Below, one piece after another: positions 17,198 through 25,071 of a stretch of DNA of 64,000 nt. This DNA comes from Mucilaginibacter gossypiicola. Its GTDB lineage: Bacteria; Bacteroidota; Bacteroidia; Sphingobacteriales; Sphingobacteriaceae. Positions within the stretch are counted from its first letter, which is position 1. The number at the start of each line of letters is the position of its first letter. The translations under genes were made by a program, and so were the position numbers. The notes under the pieces were generated by a model that was not told the origin of the DNA, made no database searches, and worked only from the letters and a program-made list of their open reading frames with translations. The stretch covers positions 124,001 to 188,000 of the forward strand of contig NZ_FOCL01000011.1 in NCBI RefSeq assembly GCF_900110105.1, written 5' to 3'.

Positions 17198-17872
17198 ATG
17201 AATTTTTTATCGCATTTTTATTTCGACAGGGATACTACCAACTGCTACCACGTGCTGGGAACAGTACTGCCCGACCTGTTGAAAAATGCAGATAAAAACA
17301 TCATCCTTCATCCCGAAAAATTGCACCACACTGATAACGAGGTTAATTCGATCATAGCCGGATGGAACAAACACCTTGATGTAGACCGGTATTTTCACTC
17401 GTCTACCTTTTTCACTACCCGTTCGCACGAGCTAAAAAAGTTATTGGCGCCAGCCTTGCATGGCTCGCCCGTAAAACCATTTTTTTTAGGACATATTGCA
17501 CTTGAACTAATTATTGACAACCTGCTGTTAACCACAGGTAAAATAAGCGTTACTGAATTTTACGATCATTTAGATGGCTGCAAGGACGATAAAATAAGAA
17601 GCTTTTTAACCTTTGCAGGGCTTGAGGATACTGCCGTTTTCTTTAAATTTCACGAAGGTTTTAAAAAAAGCCAGTACCTGCATACCTATGCCGAAACCCA
17701 TCAAATTGCCTATGCACTAAAACGGATCTGTATGCGCGTTTGGAAAAATCCATTCACACCTGAGCAAGAGGTGATCATGGATGAGATATTGAGCAGCTAC
17801 CGCGAAGAAATGCTAAATGATTTTATGCAGATTTTTGAAGAGATAGACGCTAAATTAACTGGCGGTGAATAA
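17198..17872 (+). CDS. ACP phosphodiesterase (AcpH/DUF479)-like protein
   Basis: A 224-residue cytoplasmic protein starting MNFLSHFYFDRD, which recalls the N-terminus of acyl-carrier-protein phosphodiesterase (MNFLAHLHLA). A GTVLPDLL stretch, GHIALELIIDNLLL and several conserved His/Asp (HPEKLHH, LGHIALEL) suggest the same all-helical metal-binding fold. AcpH removes phosphopantetheine from ACP; the similarity here is distant, so the activity is not certain. The ATG at 17198 is preferred over 17156 because it matches the family N-terminus. Stand-alone gene. Confidence 0.65.
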   Translation: MNFLSHFYFDRDTTNCYHVLGTVLPDLLKNADKNIILHPEKLHHTDNEVNSIIAGWNKHLDVDRYFHSSTFFTTRSHELKKLLAPALHGSPVKPFFLGHIALELIIDNLLLTTGKISVTEFYDHLDGCKDDKIRSFLTFAGLEDTAVFFKFHEGFKKSQYLHTYAETHQIAYALKRICMRVWKNPFTPEQEVIMDEILSSYREEMLNDFMQIFEEIDAKLTGGE

Positions 17873-18065
17873 AGATTCGTTTATCATAACTCATTAATTT
17901 ATAGTACAGATAACAACGTAAAGCATGTTATCAAATGGTTTATTCAGCGTAAAATCCCGTTCAACTTTAACCCCTACCCGCCTAATCTGCCAAAAAACTT
18001 ATAAAAGCACCTAAAATATAAGCAATTAACATTAAAAAATTTCTTTTTTCAATAAAATATATCCG

Positions 18066-18073
18066 TACCTTTG
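18066..18073 (+). promoter_or_regulatory. -7 promoter box of rpsA
   Basis: TACCTTTG is an exact TAnnTTTG match, 42 bases upstream of the rpsA ATG. The context TACCTTTGCAGTCCC is typical of strong Bacteroidota promoters. The 190 bases before it are A/T-rich with no other feature seen. Confidence 0.6.
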
Positions 18074-18096
18074 CAGTCCCAATTAACAAATTGGGA

Positions 18097-18103
18097 AAAG
18101 GAG
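18097..18103 (+). promoter_or_regulatory. Shine-Dalgarno-like site of rpsA
   Basis: AAGGAGA about 12 bases before the ATG at 18116, notable because most genes here lack one. It supports the ATG start over the longer reading frame that opens at 18071. Confidence 0.5.
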
Positions 18104-18115
18104 AAAAATTATTTA

Positions 18116-20083
18116 ATGGCAAAAAAACAAGAAGCAGAAAAAGAATTAAAAGCGAAAGAAGCTGAACTGGGTACAGTTAAAGCGGCTGGCGAAAAAGAAA
18201 CAATTGAATCAGAAGCTGATTCAATATCTATCGAAGAGATCAAATCAAAAATTGCAGCTACACCAAGCGAAGATTTCGACTGGGATGCTGACGATAAAAA
18301 ATTTGGTAACTACAGCGATGACGACCGTGAGAAATTTGAGAAATTGTATGATGGAACTTTCAGCTCTATCACCAAAGGCGAAATCATCACCGGTACTGTT
18401 GTTAACGTTAACAACAAAGATGTTGTACTTAACGTAGGTTTCAAATCAGACGGTTTAGTATCAGTATCAGAATTCCGTGACACTCCTGATCTGAAGATCG
18501 GTGACAAAGTTGACGTTTTTGTTGAGTCGCAGGAAGATGCTAACGGTCAGTTAGTACTTTCACGCAAACGTGCAAAAACTCAAAAATCATGGGAGCGCAT
18601 TAATTCAGCCCTTGATAATGATGAGATCATCACCGGTTTTGTTAAGAGCCGTACTAAAGGTGGTTTGATTGTTGACATTATGGGTGTTGAAGCCTTCTTA
18701 CCTGGCTCACAGATCGATATCAAACCTATCAGGGATTACGATGTGTATGTAGGTAAAACTATGGAATTCAAAGTTGTTAAAATCAACCACGAATTCAAGA
18801 ACGTTGTGGTATCGCACAAAGTGCTTATCGAAGACGATCTGGAAAATCAAAAAACTGAAATTGTTGCCCGCCTTGAAAAAGGTCAGGTATTGGAAGGTAC
18901 CGTTAAAAACATTACCGACTTTGGTGTATTCATTGACCTTGGTGGTGTTGACGGCTTACTGCACATTACAGATATTTCTTGGGGCCGTATTGAGCACCCA
19001 CGTGAAATCCTGGCATTGGATCAAAAGATCAACGTTGTTGTTCTTGACTTTGATGACGAGAAAAAACGTATCGCTCTTGGCTTGAAACAATTAACCCCTC
19101 ACCCTTGGCAAAGCCTTTCTGAAGACATTCAGGTTGGTTCAAAAGTTAAAGGTAAAATCGTTACCGTTGCTGATTACGGCGCATTCCTTGAAATCATCCC
19201 TGGTGTTGAAGGTTTGATCCACGTGTCAGAAATGTCATGGTCACAAAACCTGCGCAACCCTCAGGAATTCCTGAAAGTTGGTGACGAGATCGAAGCTCAA
19301 GTATTGACTTTAGACCGCGAAGAGCGTAAAATGTCATTAGGTGTTAAACAATTAACTCCTGATCCATGGCAAAACGCTGCTGAAAGGTACGCAGTTGGTA
19401 CTCAGCACGTAGCTACAGTTAAAAACATGACCAACTTTGGTGTGTTTGTTGAACTGGAAGACGGCATCGACGGTTTGATCCACATCTCTGACCTTTCTTG
19501 GTCTAAAAAAGTTAACCACCCTAACGAATTCACTAAAGTTGGTGAAAAATTAAACGTGGTTGTACTTGAACTTGATGTTGAAAACCGCAAATTGAGCTTA
19601 GGCCACAAACAGCTTGAAGAAAACCCTTGGGATACTTTTGAAACTATCTTCACTATCGACTCGATCCACGAAGGTACCGTTATCAAAGTAACTGACAAAG
19701 GTGCTATCGTTGCTTTACCTTACGGTGTTGAAGGCTTTGCGCCAACCAAACACCTGGTTAAAGAAGACGGTAAGAGCTTAAAAGCTGAAGAAGCTGCTGA
19801 ATTCAAAATCATTGAATTTAACAAAGAAAACAAACGTATCGTTATTTCACACTCACGTATCTGGGAAGAAGCCCGCGCTGATGCCCGCGTACAGGAATTT
19901 GAAAACCGCAAAAAAGAAGCAAAAGCTGCTACTAACGCGGTGAAAAAAGTGAAAGATTCTGTTGAAAAATCAACTTTAGGCGATCTTAGCGTATTAGCTC
20001 AATTAAAAGAGCAAATGGAAGGTGCTGAAAACAAAGCCCGCAAGGCTGCACCTGCTGCTAATAGCTCTGAAGAAGAAGCATAA
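18116..20083 (+). CDS. rpsA: 30S ribosomal protein S1
   Basis: A 655-residue multi-S1-domain RNA-binding protein that brings mRNA to the 30S subunit. After an acidic/Lys-rich N-terminus (~1-80), six S1 domains run from ~95 to ~600; repeated signatures are GTVVNVNNKDVVLNVG, GFVKSRTKGGLIVDI, GTVKNITDFGVFIDLGGVDGLLHITDISW, GKIVTVADYGAFLEI, ATVKNMTNFGVFVELEDGIDGLIHISDLSW and GTVIKVTDKGAIVALP. The C-terminal tail is charged and low in complexity. Codons appear strongly biased (GGT, GTT, AAC), as expected for a highly expressed gene. Confidence 0.97.
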   Translation: MAKKQEAEKELKAKEAELGTVKAAGEKETIESEADSISIEEIKSKIAATPSEDFDWDADDKKFGNYSDDDREKFEKLYDGTFSSITKGEIITGTVVNVNNKDVVLNVGFKSDGLVSVSEFRDTPDLKIGDKVDVFVESQEDANGQLVLSRKRAKTQKSWERINSALDNDEIITGFVKSRTKGGLIVDIMGVEAFLPGSQIDIKPIRDYDVYVGKTMEFKVVKINHEFKNVVVSHKVLIEDDLENQKTEIVARLEKGQVLEGTVKNITDFGVFIDLGGVDGLLHITDISWGRIEHPREILALDQKINVVVLDFDDEKKRIALGLKQLTPHPWQSLSEDIQVGSKVKGKIVTVADYGAFLEIIPGVEGLIHVSEMSWSQNLRNPQEFLKVGDEIEAQVLTLDREERKMSLGVKQLTPDPWQNAAERYAVGTQHVATVKNMTNFGVFVELEDGIDGLIHISDLSWSKKVNHPNEFTKVGEKLNVVVLELDVENRKLSLGHKQLEENPWDTFETIFTIDSIHEGTVIKVTDKGAIVALPYGVEGFAPTKHLVKEDGKSLKAEEAAEFKIIEFNKENKRIVISHSRIWEEARADARVQEFENRKKEAKAATNAVKKVKDSVEKSTLGDLSVLAQLKEQMEGAENKARKAAPAANSSEEEA

Positions 20084-20104
20084 TTTTAGCTTAACACTTT
20101 ATAC

Positions 20105-20134
20105 AAGCCTCCCGATAAATCGGGAGGCTTTTTT
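20105..20134 (+). terminator. rpsA terminator
   Basis: AAGCCTCCCGA (20105-20115) and TCGGGAGGCTT (20120-20130) form an 11-base stem followed by a run of T, 22 bases after the stop codon. Confidence 0.9.
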
Positions 20135-20169
20135 GTTGGGTGAAACTTTTTGTATTCCATGTTATACTT

Positions 20170-20268
20170 GCGCTCGTTTGTAACGAGCGCTTAATATGGT
20201 TTGGCGATTGTATCGCCTTTGCGTTACAAACGCAAACCCAGGCTGCACACTCGTTTTAAACGAGCGCG
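20170..20268. repeat. Cluster of short hairpins (CGCTCGTTT family), copy 1
   Basis: Four successive palindromes: GCGCTCGTT/AACGAGCGC (20170-20190), GGCGAT/ATCGCC (20203-20217), TTTGCGTT/AAACGCAAA (20218-20236) and CTCGTT/AACGAG (20250-20264). A shortened copy lies at 38499-38550. It is just upstream of the ACT-domain gene. Confidence 0.65.
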
Positions 20269-20287
20269 AGTTAGCATGTTTTTAATT

Positions 20288-20295
20288 TACTTTTG
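20288..20295 (+). promoter_or_regulatory. -7 promoter box of the ACT-domain gene
   Basis: TACTTTTG (TAnnTTTG) ends 4 bases before the ATG at 20300, so the predicted mRNA is leaderless. Confidence 0.5.
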
Positions 20296-20299
20296 TCAT

Positions 20300-20692
20300 A
20301 TGACCGGAGAAACCAATCTCAAGACCCTGCTCAAAAACATGACACCCGTACTAAATGAAGGTGATTATGTTTATTGCACGACAACATCTTTAAATAACAT
20401 TAACACCGATGACATTATAGCGTTTTTTAAAGAACAGGAAGCTATAACCGTCATCCTCAAAAAGGAAACCGCGGATAAATTAAGCCTTGAATATAGCTAC
20501 GTTGCCGCCTGGATCACTTTAACCATCCATTCATCACTGGAAGCAACCGGGCTTACTGCAGCATTTGCAACCGCATTGGCTAAAGAAAACATCAGCTGTA
20601 ATGTGGTGGCAGCCTACTATCATGACCACATTTTTGTAGCTAAAAAAGATGCGGAAAAGGCGATGGAAGCGTTGAAAAAGCTATCAGAGTAA
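20300..20692 (+). CDS. ACT domain-containing protein (COG3602/DUF2241-like)
   Basis: A 130-residue small-molecule-binding protein. The ATG at 20300 (MTGETNLKTLLKNM) is used; the longer frame from 20201 runs through the repeat and promoter. The N-terminal half has PVLNEGDYVYCTT and DIIAFFKEQEAITVILKKE, and the C-terminal half is the ACT-like WITLTIHSSLEATGLTAAFATALAKENISCNVVAAYYHDHIFV. Proteins of this type often bind amino acids. No operon partner is seen. Confidence 0.8.
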   Translation: MTGETNLKTLLKNMTPVLNEGDYVYCTTTSLNNINTDDIIAFFKEQEAITVILKKETADKLSLEYSYVAAWITLTIHSSLEATGLTAAFATALAKENISCNVVAAYYHDHIFVAKKDAEKAMEALKKLSE

Positions 20693-20713
20693 TCCTCATT
20701 CCCAACTCCCACC

Positions 20714-20805
20714 CGTCATTGAGGTACGAAGCAATCGCAAACTTTACAGGACGGCCATAAAAGCGACTCTGTACGTAGGGGGTTGCTTCGTACCTCGCAA
20801 TGACG
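20714..20805. repeat. CATTGCGAG-type palindromic repeat, copy 2 (divergent)
   Basis: Starts CGTCATTGAGGTACGAAGCAATC and ends GGTTGCTTCGTACCTCGCAATGACG. The arms are the same family as the copy at 1925 but the left arm has lost one base and the middle is different. Confidence 0.75.
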
Positions 20806-20859
20806 CAATTGTAAGTTGTTGATTATAAAATATATTTTAAAAATCTATTTTATAACATG

Positions 20860-21045
20860 GGCGTTGCCTGCGGCCCGGGCTTTCCGTTATAAGTCCTCGC
20901 CTTTCCTGCCCTCACTCCCTACACACGCTGCGGGCTTTACACTGCAATCACTAACGCGGCCTCCGCACAACATCCCTAAAATATATTTTGCTCGTCATCA
21001 CGATTTTTTCCAGGGTCTCTCTGGTGGTTACTCGCAATGACGCCG
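20860..21045. repeat. GC-rich composite repeat remnant
   Basis: Within the 456-base gap before pyrR, this stretch (GCCTGCGGCCCGGGCTTTCC ... GCTGCGGGCTTTACACTGC) is far richer in GC than its flanks and ends with ACTCGCAATGACG, a half copy of the CATTGCGAG repeat. The CGGGCTTT...CTAACGCGG pattern is similar to intergenic repeats I associate with Bacteroidota. No gene is supported in it. Confidence 0.4.
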
Positions 21046-21122
21046 TGAAGAGCGACTGTTTAAAAAGGATTATTGTTAACCCCACTTTCAAAACTCATCC
21101 TCCAAAACTCAAAACAAATTAT

Positions 21123-21130
21123 TACTTTTG
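21123..21130 (+). promoter_or_regulatory. -7 promoter box of pyrR
   Basis: TACTTTTG (TAnnTTTG), 18 bases before the ATG at 21149, leaving a short leader of about 14 bases. No PyrR-type RNA attenuator is visible in so short a leader. Confidence 0.45.
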
Positions 21131-21148
21131 CCCAAATCCACCCATACG

Positions 21149-21697
21149 ATGCAAAATCTAACACTGCTCGACGGACAAAAGTTTCAAATCACCATACAAC
21201 GTTTATGTCGCCAGTTAATTGAAAATCATAACGACTTTTCAAATACAGTACTAATTGGTATCCAGCCGCGTGGCATTTATTTAGCCAAACGCGTTGCCGA
21301 AGAACTTAGGAAAATCCTTCCGGATAAAAATATACTGCAGGGCGACCTCGATATCACCTTTTACCGCGATGATTTTCGTCGCCGTGAATCGCAGCTGGTA
21401 CCTAATCAAACCAAAATTGATTTTATTATTGAAGGTAAAAAAGTGATCATGATGGACGATGTGCTGTGGACCGGCCGCACCATCCGCGCAGCGATGGATG
21501 CCATGCAGGCATTCGGCAGGCCAGAGAAAATCGAGCTTTTAGCTTTGGTCGACCGTCGCTACTCACGCCACATCCCGGTATCTGCCGACTATGTAGGTAT
21601 TGAAGTGGATTCTATAGCGTCGCAAAAAGTAGTGGTAAGCTGGAAAGATACGGATGGGGAAGACAAGATAGTGCTGGTTTCAGAGGCACAGGAATAA
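21149..21697 (+). CDS. pyrR: PyrR: pyrimidine regulator / uracil phosphoribosyltransferase
   Basis: A 182-residue phosphoribosyltransferase. The ATG at 21149 follows the promoter box; the in-frame TTG at 21128 is inside it. The PRPP-binding loop is VIMMDDVLWTGRTIRAAM (~99-116). Further family signatures are GIQPRGIYLAKR (~37-48) and DLDITFYRDDFRRR (~67-80). In Gram-positives PyrR binds pyr mRNA and attenuates it; in Bacteroidota the role may be the salvage reaction uracil + PRPP to UMP. It is followed by pyrB in the same direction, with a palindromic repeat between. Confidence 0.95.
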   Translation: MQNLTLLDGQKFQITIQRLCRQLIENHNDFSNTVLIGIQPRGIYLAKRVAEELRKILPDKNILQGDLDITFYRDDFRRRESQLVPNQTKIDFIIEGKKVIMMDDVLWTGRTIRAAMDAMQAFGRPEKIELLALVDRRYSRHIPVSADYVGIEVDSIASQKVVVSWKDTDGEDKIVLVSEAQE

Positions 21698-21703
21698 TAT
21701 AAT

Positions 21704-21790
21704 ATGTCATTGCGAGCGATAGCGTGGCAATCGCATGCTATACAGAGCGGCTCCGCCTCAGTGCGATTGCTTCGTACCTCGCAATGACAT
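21704..21790. repeat. CATTGCGAG palindromic repeat, copy 3, inside pyrR-pyrB
   Basis: ATGTCATTGCGAG (21704) to CTCGCAATGACAT (21790) with GCAATCGC and GCGATTGC arms. Position between two pyrimidine genes means that a transcript reading through would carry a long hairpin. Confidence 0.85.
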
Positions 21791-21833
21791 GACTAATAAC
21801 AAATAGAAATAATATAACAGGATCATTACCGAC

Positions 21834-22766
21834 ATGGCAGGACTGAGCACACGACACTTATTGGGTATAAAAGATTTGAACCGGGCAGATATTGAGCTGA
21901 TATTTGAAACTGCCGATACTTTTAAATCTGTTTTAAACCGGCCGATCAAAAAAGTGCCGTCGTTGCGGGATGTTACTATTGCCAATATTTTCTTTGAAAA
22001 TTCAACCCGTACCCGTTTATCATTTGAGCTGGCCGAAAAGAGACTTTCGGCCGATGTGATCAACTTTGCAGCTTCATCATCATCGGTAAGTAAAGGCGAA
22101 ACGCTGATTGATACGGTAAACAACATCCTGGCTATGAAGGTTGATATGGTGGTAATGCGCCACCCTTATGCCGGCGCGGGCATCTTCCTGTCGAAACACG
22201 TAAAGGCACAGATCGTGAACGCGGGTGACGGCGCGCATGAACACCCTACCCAGGCTTTGCTTGACGCTTTTTCAATCCGCGAAAAATATGGCGACGTGGC
22301 AGGCAAAAAAGTGGTGATTGTGGGTGATATCCTCCACTCGCGCGTGGCGCTTTCAAACATCTTATGCCTTAAACAATTGGGAGCGGAAGTAATGGTTTGC
22401 GGACCAACTACGTTGATTCCTAAATATATCGGCTCATTGGGTGTAAAGGTTGAACATAACCTTATTAAAGCACTTAATTGGTGCGATGTAGCCAATATGC
22501 TCCGCATTCAGCTGGAACGTCAGGACATCAAGTATTTCCCTTCACTTAGGGAATACACCATGCTTTTCGGTCTTAACAAAACTATCCTCGATTCATTAGA
22601 TAAAGAAATCACCGTTATGCACCCCGGCCCTATCAACCGCGGCGTGGAAATCACCAGCGATGTGGCCGACAGCAAACAATCCATCATTCTCGACCAGGTA
22701 GAAAACGGAGTTGCCGTACGTATGGCAGTGCTGTACCTGCTGGCCGGTCAAACACCAACCATATAA
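21834..22766 (+). CDS. pyrB: Aspartate carbamoyltransferase, catalytic chain
   Basis: A 310-residue enzyme converting carbamoyl phosphate and aspartate to carbamoyl aspartate, the committed step of pyrimidine synthesis. Carbamoyl-phosphate binding is at FENSTRTRLSFE (54-65), with GAHEHPTQALLD and the C-terminal MHPGPINRGVEI. SVSKGETLIDT provides the 80s-loop residues. Length is typical. Its position directly after pyrR supports a pyr operon; no pyrI regulatory chain follows, as is usual in this phylum's pyrR-linked type. Confidence 0.96.
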   Translation: MAGLSTRHLLGIKDLNRADIELIFETADTFKSVLNRPIKKVPSLRDVTIANIFFENSTRTRLSFELAEKRLSADVINFAASSSSVSKGETLIDTVNNILAMKVDMVVMRHPYAGAGIFLSKHVKAQIVNAGDGAHEHPTQALLDAFSIREKYGDVAGKKVVIVGDILHSRVALSNILCLKQLGAEVMVCGPTTLIPKYIGSLGVKVEHNLIKALNWCDVANMLRIQLERQDIKYFPSLREYTMLFGLNKTILDSLDKEITVMHPGPINRGVEITSDVADSKQSIILDQVENGVAVRMAVLYLLAGQTPTI

Positions 22767-22781
22767 CAGCATGTTTCAGGT

Positions 22782-23324
22782 ATGAAATTTGATTTTAAAA
22801 CATATCTGAAACATACTTATAAAACCCAGCTGGTTTATCTTGCTGTTATTGTCGCCTTGTATATTTACGACAATGGCAACCTTATTTTTCTTTTATTTTT
22901 CCCGTTTTCGTTTATACAGGGCTATTATCGCTATCAGTACAAACTAACCCAGGCCGAAAAGCTCAAAGCCAAAGGCCTCACCGAAGAAGATATTGAGAAT
23001 ATCAGCTTTGTAAAAAAATGGGAACATGCCCGCAAGCGTGGTATTTGGAACTATTGCATTATCGATGGTGGATTTATTGCCGGTTTAGCTTTATCTATTA
23101 TAAGCAGTATGATCTGGTTTACGTTAAGCGGCAAAACCGACTTGCATACCCTCCTGGCCGAACCCGGCGATATGTTTGCTTTTATTGGTTATAATTATAT
23201 AATTGGTGCAGGTATTGCCGTTATCATATTCCGTATGAAATGGAAATACAATGAAAAACGCTTTATACGCTTAACCGATCCTTTGGCCAATAACTACTTT
23301 GCCAAAGATTACCAGGATATATAA
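22782..23324 (+). CDS. Membrane protein of unknown function after pyrB
   Basis: A 180-residue protein with two hydrophobic hairpins: helices at ~18-28 and ~32-46, then a cytoplasmic charged stretch (~50-95: YQYKLTQAEKLKAKGLTEEDIENISFVKKWEHARKRG), then helices at ~96-120 and ~135-150. The C-terminus is soluble. I do not recognise the family. The gene begins 15 bases after pyrB, so it is likely in the same transcript. Confidence 0.7.
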   Translation: MKFDFKTYLKHTYKTQLVYLAVIVALYIYDNGNLIFLLFFPFSFIQGYYRYQYKLTQAEKLKAKGLTEEDIENISFVKKWEHARKRGIWNYCIIDGGFIAGLALSIISSMIWFTLSGKTDLHTLLAEPGDMFAFIGYNYIIGAGIAVIIFRMKWKYNEKRFIRLTDPLANNYFAKDYQDI

Positions 23325-23337
23325 GTCAATTAATATT

Positions 23338-23375
23338 AAGTTTTAAGCCAAACCCAATCTTTCGACTTAAAACTT
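23338..23375. repeat. Short inverted repeat after the membrane protein gene
   Basis: AAGTTTTAAG (23338-23347) and CTTAAAACTT (23366-23375) are perfect inverted copies. It could be a weak terminator, but there is no T run after the stem. Confidence 0.35.
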
Positions 23376-23422
23376 GTGACTAAAGACTAAACGATATTTC
23401 AATATAACACGAATTGCATTTC

Positions 23423-24853
23423 ATGAAACTCAGGCTCTGTTTTATCCTACTTTTATTTATCCCGGGTGCCACCTTCGCCCAAAGCCATCAGCAGTTTAAA
23501 ACCGATTCGGTATTTGTGCTGGTGAAAAAATTCTTCAACGCCAAACAGGCCGACTCCATTTATGCCTTAACAGGCCAAAACTTCAGGCATGCGGTAAGTG
23601 CAGGACAGTTCCGCAGCCTTAGCGAACAACAACTATTCCCATTAAATGAAATAAAGGGTTCAACGGTAATCAGCTTTGTTAATAATAAGGTGAGCACATA
23701 TAAGCTGGTATTTCAGTCGGTAACATTACAACTACTTATGAGCCTTGACGCAGGTAATAAGATAGAACTCTTCCTGTTTCAGCCCTTTAAAGATGTTACT
23801 GCGGATAAAACAACACAGGTTCCCACATCCAATAAACTGCTCAATACGATGGATAAACAGGTGGATGAAATAGCCCGCTCTTACATTCAAAAAGCAAACA
23901 CGGTTGGCTTAAGTATAGGTGTATTTAAAGACGGCCAGATCAGCATTTATAATTATGGTGAAACAGCCCGGGGCAACAAACAATTACCGACGGCGAGTAC
24001 CCTATATGAAATCGGCTCCATCACCAAAACATTTACAGCCACCTTGCTGGCTTATTACGCCAATGAGGGTAAAGTAAAATTAACCGACCCGATAACCAAA
24101 TACTTGCCCGATTCGGTAAAAAACAATGCCGCGTTAAACGCAGTAACCCTCCAAACCTTAAGCAATCATACATCCGGGTTGGCCCGGATCCCAGAAAACC
24201 TTCAGTTCGATTCGGCCAGTGCGGCTAATCCTTATAAAAGTTATAATAAGCGATTATTATACAGCTATTTGAAAACCTGCAAACTCAATAGTAAGCCGGG
24301 CGAGCAATATGCATATTCCAATTTAGGAGTAGGTTTATTAGGGACGATATTATCGCAGGTAAGCGGCAAAACATTTGATCAGATGGTGCAGGAAGTGATT
24401 TGCAGTCCGTTAGCGATGAAAAATACGGTACAACATTTAAGCGCTTTACAACTCTCCCACTTTACTAAAGTATACAGCCAGTACGGTGATGCAACAGTAG
24501 CCTGGGATTTTAACGCTCTTGCCGCTTGTGGGGCCCTACATTCAACAGTAAATGATCTGCTGATATATGCAAAGGCTAACATGACCAGTGGCGCTGATAA
24601 GCTATCAAAGGCCTTTGAACTCACCCATCAAATAACTTACAGCAAGGATGCCAAAATAGCCCTTGGCTGGCACATCATTTTGGTTGATGGCGTTGAATAC
24701 ATTTTTCACAATGGAGGCACTTACGGCAGCAGCAGCTTTTTAGCTTTTAATGCCGATAAAAAGCTGGCGGTGGTTGTATTATCCAATGCCGCTGAAAGCA
24801 CGGACGCCGTGGGGACCGGGATTATAAAGAAGTTGCAGGCGGACGGAAAATAG
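23423..24853 (+). CDS. Serine hydrolase (class C beta-lactamase / DD-peptidase fold)
   Basis: A 476-residue exported enzyme; the ATG at 23423 is used because the upstream start at 23414 is a TTG. It has a signal peptide (FILLLFIPGATFAQ) and an N-terminal domain (~25-125) of the small DUF3887-like kind that accompanies such hydrolases. The catalytic domain (~145-475) carries the three motifs of the family: SITK (199-202), YSN (298-300, in AYSNLGVGLLG) and HNGGTYG near the C-terminus. It is likely a periplasmic esterase or D-aminopeptidase-like enzyme rather than an antibiotic-resistance enzyme. Confidence 0.88.
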   Translation: MKLRLCFILLLFIPGATFAQSHQQFKTDSVFVLVKKFFNAKQADSIYALTGQNFRHAVSAGQFRSLSEQQLFPLNEIKGSTVISFVNNKVSTYKLVFQSVTLQLLMSLDAGNKIELFLFQPFKDVTADKTTQVPTSNKLLNTMDKQVDEIARSYIQKANTVGLSIGVFKDGQISIYNYGETARGNKQLPTASTLYEIGSITKTFTATLLAYYANEGKVKLTDPITKYLPDSVKNNAALNAVTLQTLSNHTSGLARIPENLQFDSASAANPYKSYNKRLLYSYLKTCKLNSKPGEQYAYSNLGVGLLGTILSQVSGKTFDQMVQEVICSPLAMKNTVQHLSALQLSHFTKVYSQYGDATVAWDFNALAACGALHSTVNDLLIYAKANMTSGADKLSKAFELTHQITYSKDAKIALGWHIILVDGVEYIFHNGGTYGSSSFLAFNADKKLAVVVLSNAAESTDAVGTGIIKKLQADGK

Positions 24854-24872
24854 CGTAAAATCATCTTAAATC

Positions 24873-24966
24873 ATGTCATTGCGAGCGATAGCGTGGCAAC
24901 CGCACGGACGCATAGCCGCTCTGCATAGCTACGAGATTGCTTCGTCGTTCCTCCTCGCAATGACAT
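24873..24966. repeat. CATTGCGAG palindromic repeat, copy 4
   Basis: ATGTCATTGCGAG (24873) to CTCGCAATGACAT (24966). Located between convergent genes, just before a hairpin terminator. Confidence 0.85.
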
Positions 24967-24976
24967 AGTTTTTATA

Positions 24977-25022
24977 AAAACAGAAGCCCGAAAGCTTTTC
25001 AGCTTTCGGGCTTCTGTTTTTT
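24977..25022. terminator. Long bidirectional hairpin terminator
   Basis: A perfect 20-base stem: the left arm 24977-24996 (AAAACAGAAGCCCGAAAGCT) pairs with 25001-25020, with T and A tracts at both ends. It serves the serine hydrolase gene and the convergent efflux operon. Confidence 0.85.
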
Positions 25023-25071
25023 CCCTTCGCACTATCCATAACGTTGATTCAAATCAACGTATTTTCAATTA

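Noticed and set aside
20816..21040. Plus-strand frame through the GC-rich segment before pyrR
   Set aside because: The segment is a repeat remnant and the translated peptide looks like no known protein.
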